Positions 45,811 to 55,328 of a DNA stretch of 61,110 nucleotides are shown here, in pieces. The notes under the pieces are model-generated. The model was not told the origin of the DNA, searched no databases, and was given only the letters and a program-made list of their open reading frames with translations. The translations under genes and the position numbers were made by a program. This DNA is from Candidatus Kuenenia stuttgartensis. Its GTDB lineage: Bacteria; Planctomycetota; Planctomycetia; Isosphaerales; Isosphaeraceae. The stretch is from assembly GCA_945865635.1 (NCBI GenBank), contig CAMBEP010000028.1, positions 1-61,110 on the forward strand, read 5' to 3'. Position 1 is the first letter of the stretch. Each line of letters begins with the position of its first letter.

Positions 45811-46926
45811 TCAAGGGCGCCGGGCGATCCGTTTGAGGACTTCCATGCCCCGGTTCAGCGTGCGGTCATCGACCGCATAACTGATCCGGAAGTGGGTGTC
45901 CTTCTGGCTGAAGACATTTCCAGGAATGATCAGAAGCTGGTTGCGAATGGCTTCAGAAACGAATTCCGAACCCGTGCCCCAAGGGGCTTTGGGGAATGCA
46001 TAAAACGCACCTTCGGGTTTGACCAATTCGTAGCCGGACTGCGTCAGGGAATGGACGACGAAGTCTCTCTTAAGTTTATACGCTGCAATGCGATTCGTCA
46101 TGTCGGTCTTTAATGCCGTCACAGCGGCGTGCTGCACCATGCTTGGAGCACAAATAAAGCTGAATTGCTGGAGCTTGTTCATTTCCTGAATGATTTGGGC
46201 TGGGCCATGGGCGAAGCCGAGTCGCCAGCCGGTCATGCCGTGGGTTTTGGAAAAACCATCGCAGACCAGAACATTTTCATTGAACGAGGCAGGGCTGACA
46301 AAGTCGCCATCATAGCTGAATGCCGCATAGACTTCGTCGCTGATGATCAGGATTTGATGACGGTGGCAAATCTCAGCCAAATCTTTCATGGTTTGTTTTG
46401 TAAGAACAACACCGGTTGGATTTGAAGGGGAATTGACGATGATGGCCTTGGTTTTGGGGGTGATTGATGCCTCAACCCGTGCCATGTCGATTTGGAAGTC
46501 TGGATAGGTGTCAACAATGACGCTGACACCGCCAACCCAAGTGACCAAGTGCCTGTACATCACGAAATAAGGGTCGAAGATCAGAACTTCGTCGCCCGGA
46601 TTGACAACGACGGACAATGCCAGAGTCAGCCCGCCCGCAGTGCCTGAGGTGACCATGACTTGACGATCGCTATGGCCCAGGGCTTTGTCGACCTGACTTT
46701 GCAATGCGTCTCGAAGCTCGGGCAAGCCCTGAGTGACGGTGTATTGGGCGTGATCGTCAAGTATGGCCTGAATAGCGGCCTGTTTGACTGGTTCTGCCAC
46801 AGGGAAATCGGGAAGCCCGATTGAAAGATTGATTGGGTCCGTCATTTGCTTGGCCATTTCAAAGGCCTTGCGAATGCCTGAAGCATCAATCCGACTCATC
46901 CGGTCGGCGATCCAGTGGTCATGCAC
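45811..46926 (-). CDS. Class I/II pyridoxal-phosphate aminotransferase
   Basis: 371 residues. The fold I aminotransferase shows SIGLPDFP near the N-terminus, TSGTAGGLTLAL, FDPYFVMYRH, NSPSNPTGVV with the cofactor Asn, ISDEVYAAFSYDG with the Asp and Tyr, and DGFSKTHGMTGWRLG with the Schiff-base Lys. It lies within the aspartate/aromatic aminotransferase group, but the substrate cannot be fixed. There is no signal peptide. It converges with the DUF1501 gene, 36 bases apart. Confidence 0.93.
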   Translation of the reverse strand: MHDHWIADRMSRIDASGIRKAFEMAKQMTDPINLSIGLPDFPVAEPVKQAAIQAILDDHAQYTVTQGLPELRDALQSQVDKALGHSDRQVMVTSGTAGGLTLALSVVVNPGDEVLIFDPYFVMYRHLVTWVGGVSVIVDTYPDFQIDMARVEASITPKTKAIIVNSPSNPTGVVLTKQTMKDLAEICHRHQILIISDEVYAAFSYDGDFVSPASFNENVLVCDGFSKTHGMTGWRLGFAHGPAQIIQEMNKLQQFSFICAPSMVQHAAVTALKTDMTNRIAAYKLKRDFVVHSLTQSGYELVKPEGAFYAFPKAPWGTGSEFVSEAIRNQLLIIPGNVFSQKDTHFRISYAVDDRTLNRGMEVLKRIARRP

Positions 46927-46999
46927 TTTGAGGGGTATCCAGGTTTTTCAGGAGAGGCGAGCCTGAGCAGGAACGAGAGCTTCTTGTTGGATTATGGAT

Positions 47000-47554
47000 T
47001 TAAGCTTCAGCGACGACTGTTTTTGCGATCGCGGAACGGTTTTCCATAAGTGCCAGTCCGGCAAACATGGTAGCCGACCAGACAAGGTCGCCAGCCAGCA
47101 TGTTGCGGGCGAATGGCAGGGCGGCCGCATAGCAGGCCATGAGGCCGGCGAAGTTGTCGGCATACCAGCCCCCGGCGGACCAGACGGCGAAATTCGTGAC
47201 CACAAAGAAGAGGGCCGAACTTGCAGCAGCACAGGCGGCGATGCGTAGAGGGTTGCGGCTGTGCTTCAGGAGAGTCATACCGAGCAGGCCTGGTACGATC
47301 ATGCAGGCATAGACGGCTATCATGACCACGGGCGAATACGTGCCGATGGCCAGGTCGGTGATGGCAAGAATCGCTAGAGGGATCGCAATGGCCGCCCGCC
47401 CACCGATCAACGAGCCTGCGATCAGGCCCAAGGCCGCCATGGGGGTGGCGTTGGGTGCATGAGGAATGATTCGGCCGAGAATACCTGCTGACGCAATTAG
47501 CCCGATCATGAGGGGCGTATGGCCCAATCTTCCATCGTGATTGCCTAAACGCAT
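47000..47554 (-). CDS. DUF6580-like membrane protein, possibly an ECF-type substrate-binding subunit
   Basis: 184 residues with five to six membrane helices. Glycine-rich helices (AALGLIAGSLIGGRAAIAIPLAI), TNFAVWSAGGWYADNFAGLMACYAAALPFARN and GDLVWSATMFAGLAL match the pattern of DUF6580 proteins, which resemble S components of ECF vitamin transporters. An upstream gene on the same strand encodes a DUF4430-like secreted protein, so a shared role in taking up a vitamin, perhaps a cobalamin, is possible (inference). No energy-coupling module genes are in the window. The 247-base leader between the two genes was examined for a cobalamin riboswitch without success. Confidence 0.6.
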   Translation of the reverse strand: MRLGNHDGRLGHTPLMIGLIASAGILGRIIPHAPNATPMAALGLIAGSLIGGRAAIAIPLAILAITDLAIGTYSPVVMIAVYACMIVPGLLGMTLLKHSRNPLRIAACAAASSALFFVVTNFAVWSAGGWYADNFAGLMACYAAALPFARNMLAGDLVWSATMFAGLALMENRSAIAKTVVAEA

Positions 47555-47801
47555 GATGACAGGAAACCTCTCGTTTTTTTGGAATGCATGAGACCGACTC
47601 CGACGCCTGAGCCTACCACCTGAATCAGATTCGCTTTTATGGAAAGTAAAGAGCGAAGGGCCTGATTTTTGGACGAGGCTCAGATGATTAACATCTTATC
47701 CTAATTTCCTTTGGCCTGTTTGTGAAGTCTGAAGCTTGAAAAGATCTTGATATCAACGATTTTCAGGAGGTTTTCAGGGTCGTGCAAATTTGGGAATCTG
47801 C

Positions 47802-48236
47802 TTATTCCGGGACGTACTTTCCGAAATGCCAGAGGACTTTATCGCCTGGCTTGAGTTGTTTGAGGCCGAAGCTTTGATCACCGAGTTCATGATTCACGCG
47901 ATAGAACCAGTTTCGGGAGGATCGGCCTCCGCCTTCGTTGGCAGAGTCGTCGATTGAGATCAGGAAAGCGGATTCGCCAGCCCCCTTGTGTGAGAATCGT
48001 AAAGGCCTTTTAGTGCGGGCCCTGGCGATATTCATGGCGTCCATGATGGTCATTTTGCTGGTGTGTTGAATGTCTGAAAATGTCCAGATCAGGCCATCTC
48101 CGAAGTCGATTGCCATTTCGATGGATGCCGGTTTCGGTTTTGCTTCCTGGGCGTATGAGGACGTGATTGAAGCCATGAGGCAGAGGCAGGGGAAGATCAG
48201 GATCTGGAATAAACGTCGGTTCATGCGAGCTTTCAT
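47802..48236 (-). CDS. Secreted DUF4430-like protein
   Basis: 144 residues. A signal peptide (about 8-29, ending SYAQ) precedes one beta-grasp-like domain with MTIMDAMNIAR, NWFYRVNHELGDQS and LKPGDKVLWHFG, which match DUF4430, a domain related to the C-terminal part of transcobalamin and intrinsic factor. It probably acts outside the cytoplasm, possibly in ligand binding. The downstream DUF6580-like gene makes an uptake role plausible. The start at 48236 may be followed by an alternative one at 48224. Confidence 0.72.
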   Translation of the reverse strand: MKARMNRRLFQILIFPCLCLMASITSSYAQEAKPKPASIEMAIDFGDGLIWTFSDIQHTSKMTIMDAMNIARARTKRPLRFSHKGAGESAFLISIDDSANEGGGRSSRNWFYRVNHELGDQSFGLKQLKPGDKVLWHFGKYVPE

Positions 48237-48440
48237 TTAACGATTTCTGGGCTCAGAGGTTGAATTGGTCTTGAACATCCATTCTAAACGCAGATGGGAC
48301 TTTCGGCGACAAAGAGTCCTCGAAATGGAGCGAGAATTTTTATCTCCCCGGCTTCAGGATACATGGATAAATTTGTATAAACTGACTACTATGAGTCCTA
48401 ATATGGGGCGGCTTACGTTTCGAACAGGGGCCGATACAAC

Positions 48441-51400
48441 GTGACTGAGAACATGAAGACCAATGGCCAGACGCATGGCGGATTGGGTGGTCACGAAACG
48501 GTCAACGAATCGCTTTTTGGTTACACCGATGCTTCGGTGATTGAGTCCACCTGCCCCAATGCCCGGCTCTTGCCTGAGCGTATCCTGCGGAGAATTGCCC
48601 GCGAGCGGCTGAATTTGATAGATCAGGGGCGAATGATTCTGCACGACGACATCGCCGTGGTTTTGGATTCAGACATTGTCGGCTTGATCGACAACAGCGA
48701 ATTGGGGCTAGAGCCGACTGCGATTCGCCCGCACTTCTGGATTTTGATCCGCAAGCTTTCTGACCGGGAGCAGGGGGTATGGGATACAGCCCGACGACGG
48801 CGCGAGCTTTGGCGTCGCCTGTTTCATGGGATGGTGGATGAGTGGTTGCTCAAGCGGCGGTTGGCGGGCCAGTGGCGGCGTTCGCTGATCCGGTCATGGA
48901 CCGAGGCGATGGGCGAGTTGACCCTCAAAGAAATTCGGACCGTGCTATACAACGACGCTAGGATTGCATCCGAAACGTCTGATGCGCAGATGCTTGCAGA
49001 ATTTGCGGCCGCTTATCTCGATCTCAAATGGTTTGAGCCCGAAGCCTTGCCACTGGTTTTTCCGGGGCTGGGCCAGATGCCAGCCGAGGCGTTTGCATGG
49101 ATGCATACGGAAGTGCCAGCGGCTGAATTATTTGAGGCGTCAAGGCTTGAGGGGGCAACGCTTTCCAGCCCGTGGACGGGTCTGGAATGGATTACCGAAC
49201 AATGGCAGCCTTCGACGGGCGAGACGGGATCATCTGAGGCCGAAAAAAACAAGACAGAATCCACCCGGCCACCCAAGTCGCCCTTGCTGGAGATATCCGA
49301 CGAAGCCATTTTCGAGATCGACACCGAATCCCAGCGCACTTTTTTGGCCTTGATCTGGCATAGGCTCAAAATTCCTGTGTTTGGTGGTGAACAAACTTCG
49401 GATCTGCGCATGAGAAACGCCTTGGCGCTGGGCTTGAAAGCGAATAAGGGCGGCAATTTCGTGGGTGCATCGCGGTGGTTGAAGAAGGCTAAAAAGTACG
49501 CTGACCGATGTGATAAAACGTTTGCAGAGCATCTCAATCCGGCCTCAGCCATTAGCGAGTTGGCCGATCGGCTGGCTCATTGCCTTCATGTTCCCGACCA
49601 AGCGGATCTTTGGCAGGTGGTGCTTAAGAAGGTTTTTGAGAGCGACCCAGGTGAATTCTGGTCGAAAGATGCCAGGGTTTTGTACGATCTCCAACAGGTC
49701 GTTTATGAGTCCGAGCGCCCGATTTATGTGGTCGATTGGGGCAGGTACCTGCGATCGCTGGGCAGTCAACCCGCCCGCCGGATGCTTCCTGATGTTCGTT
49801 ATGTCCTGATGCTGAGGCATTTGCGCACAGCTTTGGGCCGATTGCCCGACCTGAATATTGAAGAGTCGATCAAGCGTGTGTTTCGTAGGCTTCTGGAGCA
49901 ATCGATTCATCATACGGAATGCAAGTTTCGGGACTTTGTCAGGCCGATTTTGGAGGAGACACTTGAGGAGTCTGGTTTCAGGCCTGCCAACATGCCTGAA
50001 CGTGTTGCTGTCAAGAGTGTTGTGGATCAATTGATCGATCAGGCGGTAGAGCACGGTTATTTTGGGCAGGGGCACTTGCGGGACACGCTTTCCCGTAATT
50101 CCATGAAGATGCCGGATCTTGTCAGTCTGGGCGAGTGGTGGTCGGGCGACCGGTTGCTCAAGGCCAATAAAATGCTTGGCCAAAGGCTTGATGGGATTTA
50201 TCGGCCAGGCGAGATCTATCTCAGGGTATTGGAGCGCAGCAGTTCGGCGGTTTTTGCACGCCCACTGGGTCGAATGTTGACATGGTACCTGATATTGCCG
50301 TTTTTGGGAGCATTCATGGTGATGGGCGGGCTTTTCTTTATTCCTGAAGAGCTCAACCTCTGGGTTTTGGGGCGAGTCGGCTTGCATATTCACGTGCCGC
50401 ATCACATGAACCCGATTGAAAATCCCCGAAATGTGTTTTTGATTGGTCTTTTCATGCTTGGCATGATTCACCATAAGCGATTTCGCCAATGGGTGCTCAA
50501 AACCCTGAGGCGATACGGGCTCTATTTGCGGGGCGTGCTCTGGGACTGGCCACGTCGTGTCCTGGCCGCTCCCATCATCAAGCTTCTGTTTGGGAGTCAA
50601 TGGATCGGCCGGGCTTGGAAGTGGGGGATTAAGCCCTTGCTCTTCACGGCTTTGATCTGGTGGTGGATTCCCAACAAGGATCTGGCCCGCAACAGTCAGG
50701 TGATCAGCAGCCTGATAGCGATTTATGTCATGATGATGGTCGCGGTCAATTCAAAGCTTGGTAGAGACTTGCAAGAGCATGTTGGCGAATGGGTTGCGTG
50801 GGGCTGGCGGCGGTTTGGGGTCGCCATGCTGGTCAGTTTTTACCGGATGCTTGCAGATATCTTTGAAACGATGAGCGAATCGGTGAATCGGGCGCTTTAT
50901 GCGATTGATGAATTCGTTCGGTTTCGCCGCCGTTCTGGCCCCTTCGTAGAATTTGCCAGCGGCTTGGTGGGGCTCGTCTGGGGAGTCGTGCTTTATGTGA
51001 TCAGGTTTGCCTTCAACCTGTTGATTGAGCCTCAGATCAACCCGATCAAGCACTTCCCGATCGTCACAGTTTCCCACAAATTCTTGCTCCCGATGATTCC
51101 ATTGGCGGCGTCTGCGTTTCAGCCCTTGCTGGGCGACGACAAAAAGTTTGCGCTTTCTGTGGTCACCCTGATTATGGCCGTGATCCCCGGAGCGATTGGT
51201 TTTATCGTCTGGGAACTGAAAGAGAACTGGAATCTTTACGAAGCCAACCGTCCTTCGAGCATAGGGCCAAGGCCGATTGGGCATCATGGCGAAACCCTGT
51301 TGCGGCTCCTGCATCCTGGTTTTCATAGTGGCACAGTGCCAAAACTTCTGCACAGAATGCGGCGATCGCGAGAGAAATCGCTTCGTTCCGGGCGGATGCA

Positions 51401-52112
51401 GTCGATCGTGGCCCAGACCCAGAAATTTCATCACCTTCAGGAGACACTTCGTAATTTTGTGGATCGCGAATGGATCCGTCTGATCAATAGCACTTCGCTT
51501 TATCGCGAATCGCAGTTGGCCCTTGGTCCATTGTGGATCACAAATCACAGCGTCTCGTTCAATATTTATCGAGGCGGCCAGAATCGCCCAATGGTCATCC
51601 GTCTGAAGTCGGAAGAATCCTGGATTGTCGCAGAAATTGTTCAGTTGGGGTGGTCTGAAGATCTTGAAAACGACCAATCGCAAAGCCTTCGTGTCAGTCT
51701 GGCCGGCTTCTATGCGCAGTGTGGTGTGGATATTACCGAGGCACAAATTCTGTTTGCGGGTCTGCACCGGCCACTGGCGCGGGTTATGGTCGATGAAGAC
51801 GGGCTGGTAGTCTTTCCCGACCCGCTTTATCAGCCGGGAGTGCGTCTGATTTATGACCTGTCTCAGTCGGGCGAGATCGAGCCGAGGACCAAGAAACTGA
51901 CAGACCCACTGGCAATTCTGGATGGCTTTTTGCCAGAATGGCGGTCCCATGCCGACCCCGACAACCCATGGCCTGTGCTTGATGCACGCAATGTGAACCT
52001 GAAGCGGACTCCAGTTCTTTGGTCCGAGTGGATTGTCTATTGGGGCAAGGGTGGCCGGCCAGGCCGATTGCCAGAACGTGCTCGCCTGAATTTCCTTCCT
52101 TCAGAAATATAG
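48441..52112 (+). CDS. Giant multi-pass membrane protein of unknown function
   Basis: 1223 residues, with no known family. The first about 600 residues are soluble and mostly helical with many charged stretches (RARRRRELWRRLFHG-type regions). Residues about 610-930 carry roughly seven hydrophobic segments, including LTWYLILPFLGAFMVMGGL, LLFTALIWWWIP, LVGLVWGVVLYVIRF and VVTLIMAVIPGAIGFIVW. The last about 290 residues form a soluble tail rich in beta strands. The start is the GTG at 48441 or the ATG at 48453. Two further genes of unknown function follow in the same direction and are probably linked with it. Confidence 0.85.
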   Translation: MTENMKTNGQTHGGLGGHETVNESLFGYTDASVIESTCPNARLLPERILRRIARERLNLIDQGRMILHDDIAVVLDSDIVGLIDNSELGLEPTAIRPHFWILIRKLSDREQGVWDTARRRRELWRRLFHGMVDEWLLKRRLAGQWRRSLIRSWTEAMGELTLKEIRTVLYNDARIASETSDAQMLAEFAAAYLDLKWFEPEALPLVFPGLGQMPAEAFAWMHTEVPAAELFEASRLEGATLSSPWTGLEWITEQWQPSTGETGSSEAEKNKTESTRPPKSPLLEISDEAIFEIDTESQRTFLALIWHRLKIPVFGGEQTSDLRMRNALALGLKANKGGNFVGASRWLKKAKKYADRCDKTFAEHLNPASAISELADRLAHCLHVPDQADLWQVVLKKVFESDPGEFWSKDARVLYDLQQVVYESERPIYVVDWGRYLRSLGSQPARRMLPDVRYVLMLRHLRTALGRLPDLNIEESIKRVFRRLLEQSIHHTECKFRDFVRPILEETLEESGFRPANMPERVAVKSVVDQLIDQAVEHGYFGQGHLRDTLSRNSMKMPDLVSLGEWWSGDRLLKANKMLGQRLDGIYRPGEIYLRVLERSSSAVFARPLGRMLTWYLILPFLGAFMVMGGLFFIPEELNLWVLGRVGLHIHVPHHMNPIENPRNVFLIGLFMLGMIHHKRFRQWVLKTLRRYGLYLRGVLWDWPRRVLAAPIIKLLFGSQWIGRAWKWGIKPLLFTALIWWWIPNKDLARNSQVISSLIAIYVMMMVAVNSKLGRDLQEHVGEWVAWGWRRFGVAMLVSFYRMLADIFETMSESVNRALYAIDEFVRFRRRSGPFVEFASGLVGLVWGVVLYVIRFAFNLLIEPQINPIKHFPIVTVSHKFLLPMIPLAASAFQPLLGDDKKFALSVVTLIMAVIPGAIGFIVWELKENWNLYEANRPSSIGPRPIGHHGETLLRLLHPGFHSGTVPKLLHRMRRSREKSLRSGRMQSIVAQTQKFHHLQETLRNFVDREWIRLINSTSLYRESQLALGPLWITNHSVSFNIYRGGQNRPMVIRLKSEESWIVAEIVQLGWSEDLENDQSQSLRVSLAGFYAQCGVDITEAQILFAGLHRPLARVMVDEDGLVVFPDPLYQPGVRLIYDLSQSGEIEPRTKKLTDPLAILDGFLPEWRSHADPDNPWPVLDARNVNLKRTPVLWSEWIVYWGKGGRPGRLPERARLNFLPSEI

Positions 52113-52209
52113 TCGAAGGGGTTTTTATCACCACCCCTCACGATGTATGATGGACTGCTCTCTTCAAATTAGATACTTGAAATGATCCTGCCTGAAAGGC
52201 GCGTGAGAC

Positions 52210-53580
52210 GTGGGCCTGTTCGACCGTGGCCGAAAACGTGGGCAATCCAGCGCACACACTGGCCAGGCTGTGGCAGATCTTGGTTTTGAGGCCCGCTGCC
52301 CTGCTGGCCACGAATTCATCGGCACCCGCCAGGAGTCTTTTCAAGCCATTCGTTGCCCGGAATGTGGCGAGGGTATTTTCATACTTCCTACCACCTGGCT
52401 GCCTGTGCCGCCCATGGCTTCGGTGACGGATCTCATTCCGCTTGGGGAAATTCGCAAGCAGGCTGTGCCGCAGAAGGAGGATCCGGACGATCAAAATCCA
52501 GATAACCCTACGGACCCACCCGACTCTGCCCATCGCCCGCCCAAAATTCCGCTCAGGGAGTCAGCACGCCCGACTACCCGTAAGCCCGACTCAATGCCGA
52601 TTGATGATCCGGCGGCCCGCTATCAGGTGGAGTCTGCTGGTGCGCCTGATCAGGCCGAATTCGAGCGGATGATTCAGGATGATGCCGATCGCCAATCGAG
52701 CGCTCGCATGGAAGGGCATACCGCCCGAACCGCCTCACCATCAAAACGTCCGAAATCAGCCAGGCCATTCCCTGCCAAGCCGGACGCTACAGTGGAAGAC
52801 CCTGAGAACGATCCGGAATTTGACCACGATGAGGAAATTGCCGAAGATTACCGGCCCCCGTTCTATCAACGGATCAGCCGTACCGTCTGGATCGGTCTAG
52901 GCGTAACGGCCATCATGGGATTGACTGTTTTTTTTCAGATCCGACAATCGCACCGTGAACAATTACCTAGGCTGGCCAATCTTGGTCGAACCGAGGGAAT
53001 CGCGAAACTGGATTCCGGCCAATTCGATGAAGCCAAGCAGATTCTCGCCGAAGCCGCTTCCGCTTACGATGAAATGAATGACCAGTCGGACGAGGCTCGA
53101 TCCATTCGCCAGGCGGCTCGGGAATCTGCCATTTTTGCCGACCTCGTCAGCAGGCCAATCGACGAGATTATCGACTCGGTTGCTGCCGATGCAACTGGCC
53201 GATCGGAATTTCTTAATCAGCATCGAGGCCGATCGATCATCATTGAATCACGAGTCACAAAAACTCCGCAGCAGGGTGGTCAATACGACCTTGATTTTCG
53301 TGCGGCCGTCGGCCCGGGGCCAGACTCAGCCAGACCGCTTGGAAGGCTTGACCTAGCTGGCCTGAAGCTTCTGGACGACCTTAAGCCAGGCCTTGGTGAT
53401 TCTGTTCTAATCGGGGTGCGCTTGAAAGACCTGGAATTAAAGGACGGGCTCTGGTGGATTCGGCTTGAGCCCTCCAGTGGTGTCATGATCACCCATTGGA
53501 ATGCCTTGAGTGCCATCGGCTGGCCTGTGACAGATCGGGCCAAACCCTCCAGACCCAATACCGAAGCGAACAAGCCATGA
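52210..53580 (+). CDS. Zinc-ribbon membrane protein of unknown function
   Basis: 456 residues. A zinc-ribbon-like site near the N-terminus uses C30, H34, C49 and C52 (ARCPAGHEF and RCPECGE). A long Pro/Asp-rich disordered region (about 70-215) leads to one membrane helix (about 225-245, VWIGLGVTAIMGLTVFFQI), then an extracytoplasmic part with a TPR-like helical stretch (SGQFDEAKQILAEAASAYDEM) and a beta domain. The topology puts the zinc site inside the cell. The GTG start at 52210 is the only credible early one. Its end overlaps the next gene by ATGA, so the two are coupled. Confidence 0.82.
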   Translation: MGLFDRGRKRGQSSAHTGQAVADLGFEARCPAGHEFIGTRQESFQAIRCPECGEGIFILPTTWLPVPPMASVTDLIPLGEIRKQAVPQKEDPDDQNPDNPTDPPDSAHRPPKIPLRESARPTTRKPDSMPIDDPAARYQVESAGAPDQAEFERMIQDDADRQSSARMEGHTARTASPSKRPKSARPFPAKPDATVEDPENDPEFDHDEEIAEDYRPPFYQRISRTVWIGLGVTAIMGLTVFFQIRQSHREQLPRLANLGRTEGIAKLDSGQFDEAKQILAEAASAYDEMNDQSDEARSIRQAARESAIFADLVSRPIDEIIDSVAADATGRSEFLNQHRGRSIIIESRVTKTPQQGGQYDLDFRAAVGPGPDSARPLGRLDLAGLKLLDDLKPGLGDSVLIGVRLKDLELKDGLWWIRLEPSSGVMITHWNALSAIGWPVTDRAKPSRPNTEANKP

Positions 53581-55274
53581 ATTGCAATCAGCTAAAGCCG
53601 TTGGTTTCATTCATTGCCATCCCATGGCTTCAGTTCGCCATGGGGTGGCATGGAATCGCTTCGGAAAGTTTGGCTCAGACCAATGCAAGCCCCAAAACCA
53701 AGACCATTCCACGAGTCTCAGCCAGTCAAATTCATAAGCCGGAATGGTTGAATAAAGAAATTGAAATCGAAGACCGAATTTCCGAATTTTTGAAGCATGG
53801 GACAAAATACGGTGAAGTTCGTCTCAAATCGACTCCGGTTCCAATTCTCTTGCCACCCCAGCTTAGGCTCGACCGGCCGAGCCCTATGCCACGTGGTCGA
53901 TTCACGGGCCGAGTGATTAAAATTGGCAATCTGTTTCAATTCATGGCGACAACCATGGAATTTGTGCCCTCAGAAGCCGAAGAACTCGCTCAGAAAGTGG
54001 CGGCATTATCGCCGACCAATGCCCAGAAACGTCTGGAACTGGCCGCCTGGGCTGAAAGCCTGGCTGGCCAATATAAAGATCCAAAATTAACGGAAAGTGT
54101 CGGTAAGCTGAGGTCGGAAGCCTATCGCATTATCGGCACCCTGGAAGATTTGCCTGGATCGCCTCCGGGATCCTCTGCAATTCAGGCCGCCCGCGATGCC
54201 CAAAAGGCTGGCTCAGATCCTATAATTGTTCAGGGCCTTGCGCATTTGGGCCTGCGAAAGGCCTTAATAAAATTGAACGATCAGCCAGGCCTTGAAACCA
54301 TTTCCAAAGAGGTCGCCGAACTCCTGCCTGACTCCACCCGCCAGCAGACAGGCGAAATGGGAAAAGCCGATCTAGAGTCGTATCGAAAAGACCCCTTGAA
54401 AACCTATCTTGAAGTGAATCTGGCGAGTCGGCGCATGCTGGATAGGCTCCTCATGGTCGATACTCTCGAAAAAGGCCTGATGATTGCAGTCGTGAACCAG
54501 CCAGGTAAAATCGAGTCGCTTATGGAGACGGCCCGCCGGGCGATTCCTGAAAAGCCTGAGCTGGCCAATACCATTCGCGATCGCGGCCTATTGGGGCTTC
54601 TGGAAAACTCCAATAACCTCCATCGCGATGATCTGATTAAGCTTGTAAACCAGGTGCGGGACAAATTCGGGCAAGCAGAACTGGCCCGAAGCCTTTCGAA
54701 AAAATGGCTTGATTCCCGCCAGGCAACTCAGCTTGCCGAGGGCGATGCCGAAGGCCGATTCTCACTTGCTCAGGATTATCTTGGTTTGATGGGCGACAAG
54801 CGTTCAGCCGCAGCCCTGTTTCGAGAATGTCTGACCATCGACCCCGAAATGAAAAAGGCCGTTGACGCTTTGGCTGCGCTTGGCTGGAAGCGTGATGGCG
54901 ATCGCTGGGTTGATCCTGACGAAGTCGCACCGAGAGTTGTTGAGTCGACCTCTGCCCCAGAGATGAACGAAGAGATGCCGAATCTGCCCGGCGGCCGTGT
55001 GCCTGGGCGTTCCGGAGAGATTCCGGCACCACCCAGGCCGAACCAGAAGAGCGCGAATCAAAGCGATCCGCAAAGTCTTGTAGGTTTGACACAAGCCCAA
55101 ATTACATCAAAATTCGGGGCCCCGGAATATAAGTCGAGAATGGCCACGCAAGGTCAGTTTCTGGAGCAATGGTATTTCGATACGCCGGGAGGCCGACAGC
55201 TCGTCCAATTCGTACGCAAATCCGTCCGTTCTGAGCCGACTGTCAAATCTGTTTATCAATTACCACGTCAATGA
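53577..55274 (+). CDS. Secreted TPR-like protein of unknown function
   Basis: 565 residues. A signal peptide (about 8-33) is followed by a beta-rich region, then helical repeats (about 130-440) of TPR-like character, with FSLAQDYLGLMGDKRSAAALFRECLTID near 400-430 as the clearest unit. A Pro-rich linker and a small C-terminal domain (GLTQAQITSKFGAPEYKSR then FLEQWYFD) close the protein; this tail recalls SmpA/BamE-like folds. It starts within the stop of the zinc-ribbon gene (ATGA). It belongs with that gene and probably the giant membrane protein in one cluster. Confidence 0.82.
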   Translation: MNCNQLKPLVSFIAIPWLQFAMGWHGIASESLAQTNASPKTKTIPRVSASQIHKPEWLNKEIEIEDRISEFLKHGTKYGEVRLKSTPVPILLPPQLRLDRPSPMPRGRFTGRVIKIGNLFQFMATTMEFVPSEAEELAQKVAALSPTNAQKRLELAAWAESLAGQYKDPKLTESVGKLRSEAYRIIGTLEDLPGSPPGSSAIQAARDAQKAGSDPIIVQGLAHLGLRKALIKLNDQPGLETISKEVAELLPDSTRQQTGEMGKADLESYRKDPLKTYLEVNLASRRMLDRLLMVDTLEKGLMIAVVNQPGKIESLMETARRAIPEKPELANTIRDRGLLGLLENSNNLHRDDLIKLVNQVRDKFGQAELARSLSKKWLDSRQATQLAEGDAEGRFSLAQDYLGLMGDKRSAAALFRECLTIDPEMKKAVDALAALGWKRDGDRWVDPDEVAPRVVESTSAPEMNEEMPNLPGGRVPGRSGEIPAPPRPNQKSANQSDPQSLVGLTQAQITSKFGAPEYKSRMATQGQFLEQWYFDTPGGRQLVQFVRKSVRSEPTVKSVYQLPRQ

Positions 55275-55328
55275 CCTTCTTACGCGGGACGTAGGAAACA
55301 CGAACACGAGTTCGTTCCCTCCCCCCAC

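Noticed and set aside
47555..47801. Cobalamin riboswitch upstream of the DUF6580-like gene
   Set aside because: The minus-strand leader is structured in part, but no B12-box-like segment or typical core was found.
49545..51950. Two long minus-strand open frames (49545-50600 and 50751-51950) inside the giant membrane-protein gene
   Set aside because: They are antisense shadows: the plus-strand frame is continuous, has clear membrane segments and natural composition, whereas the antisense products are rich in His, Gln and Arg.
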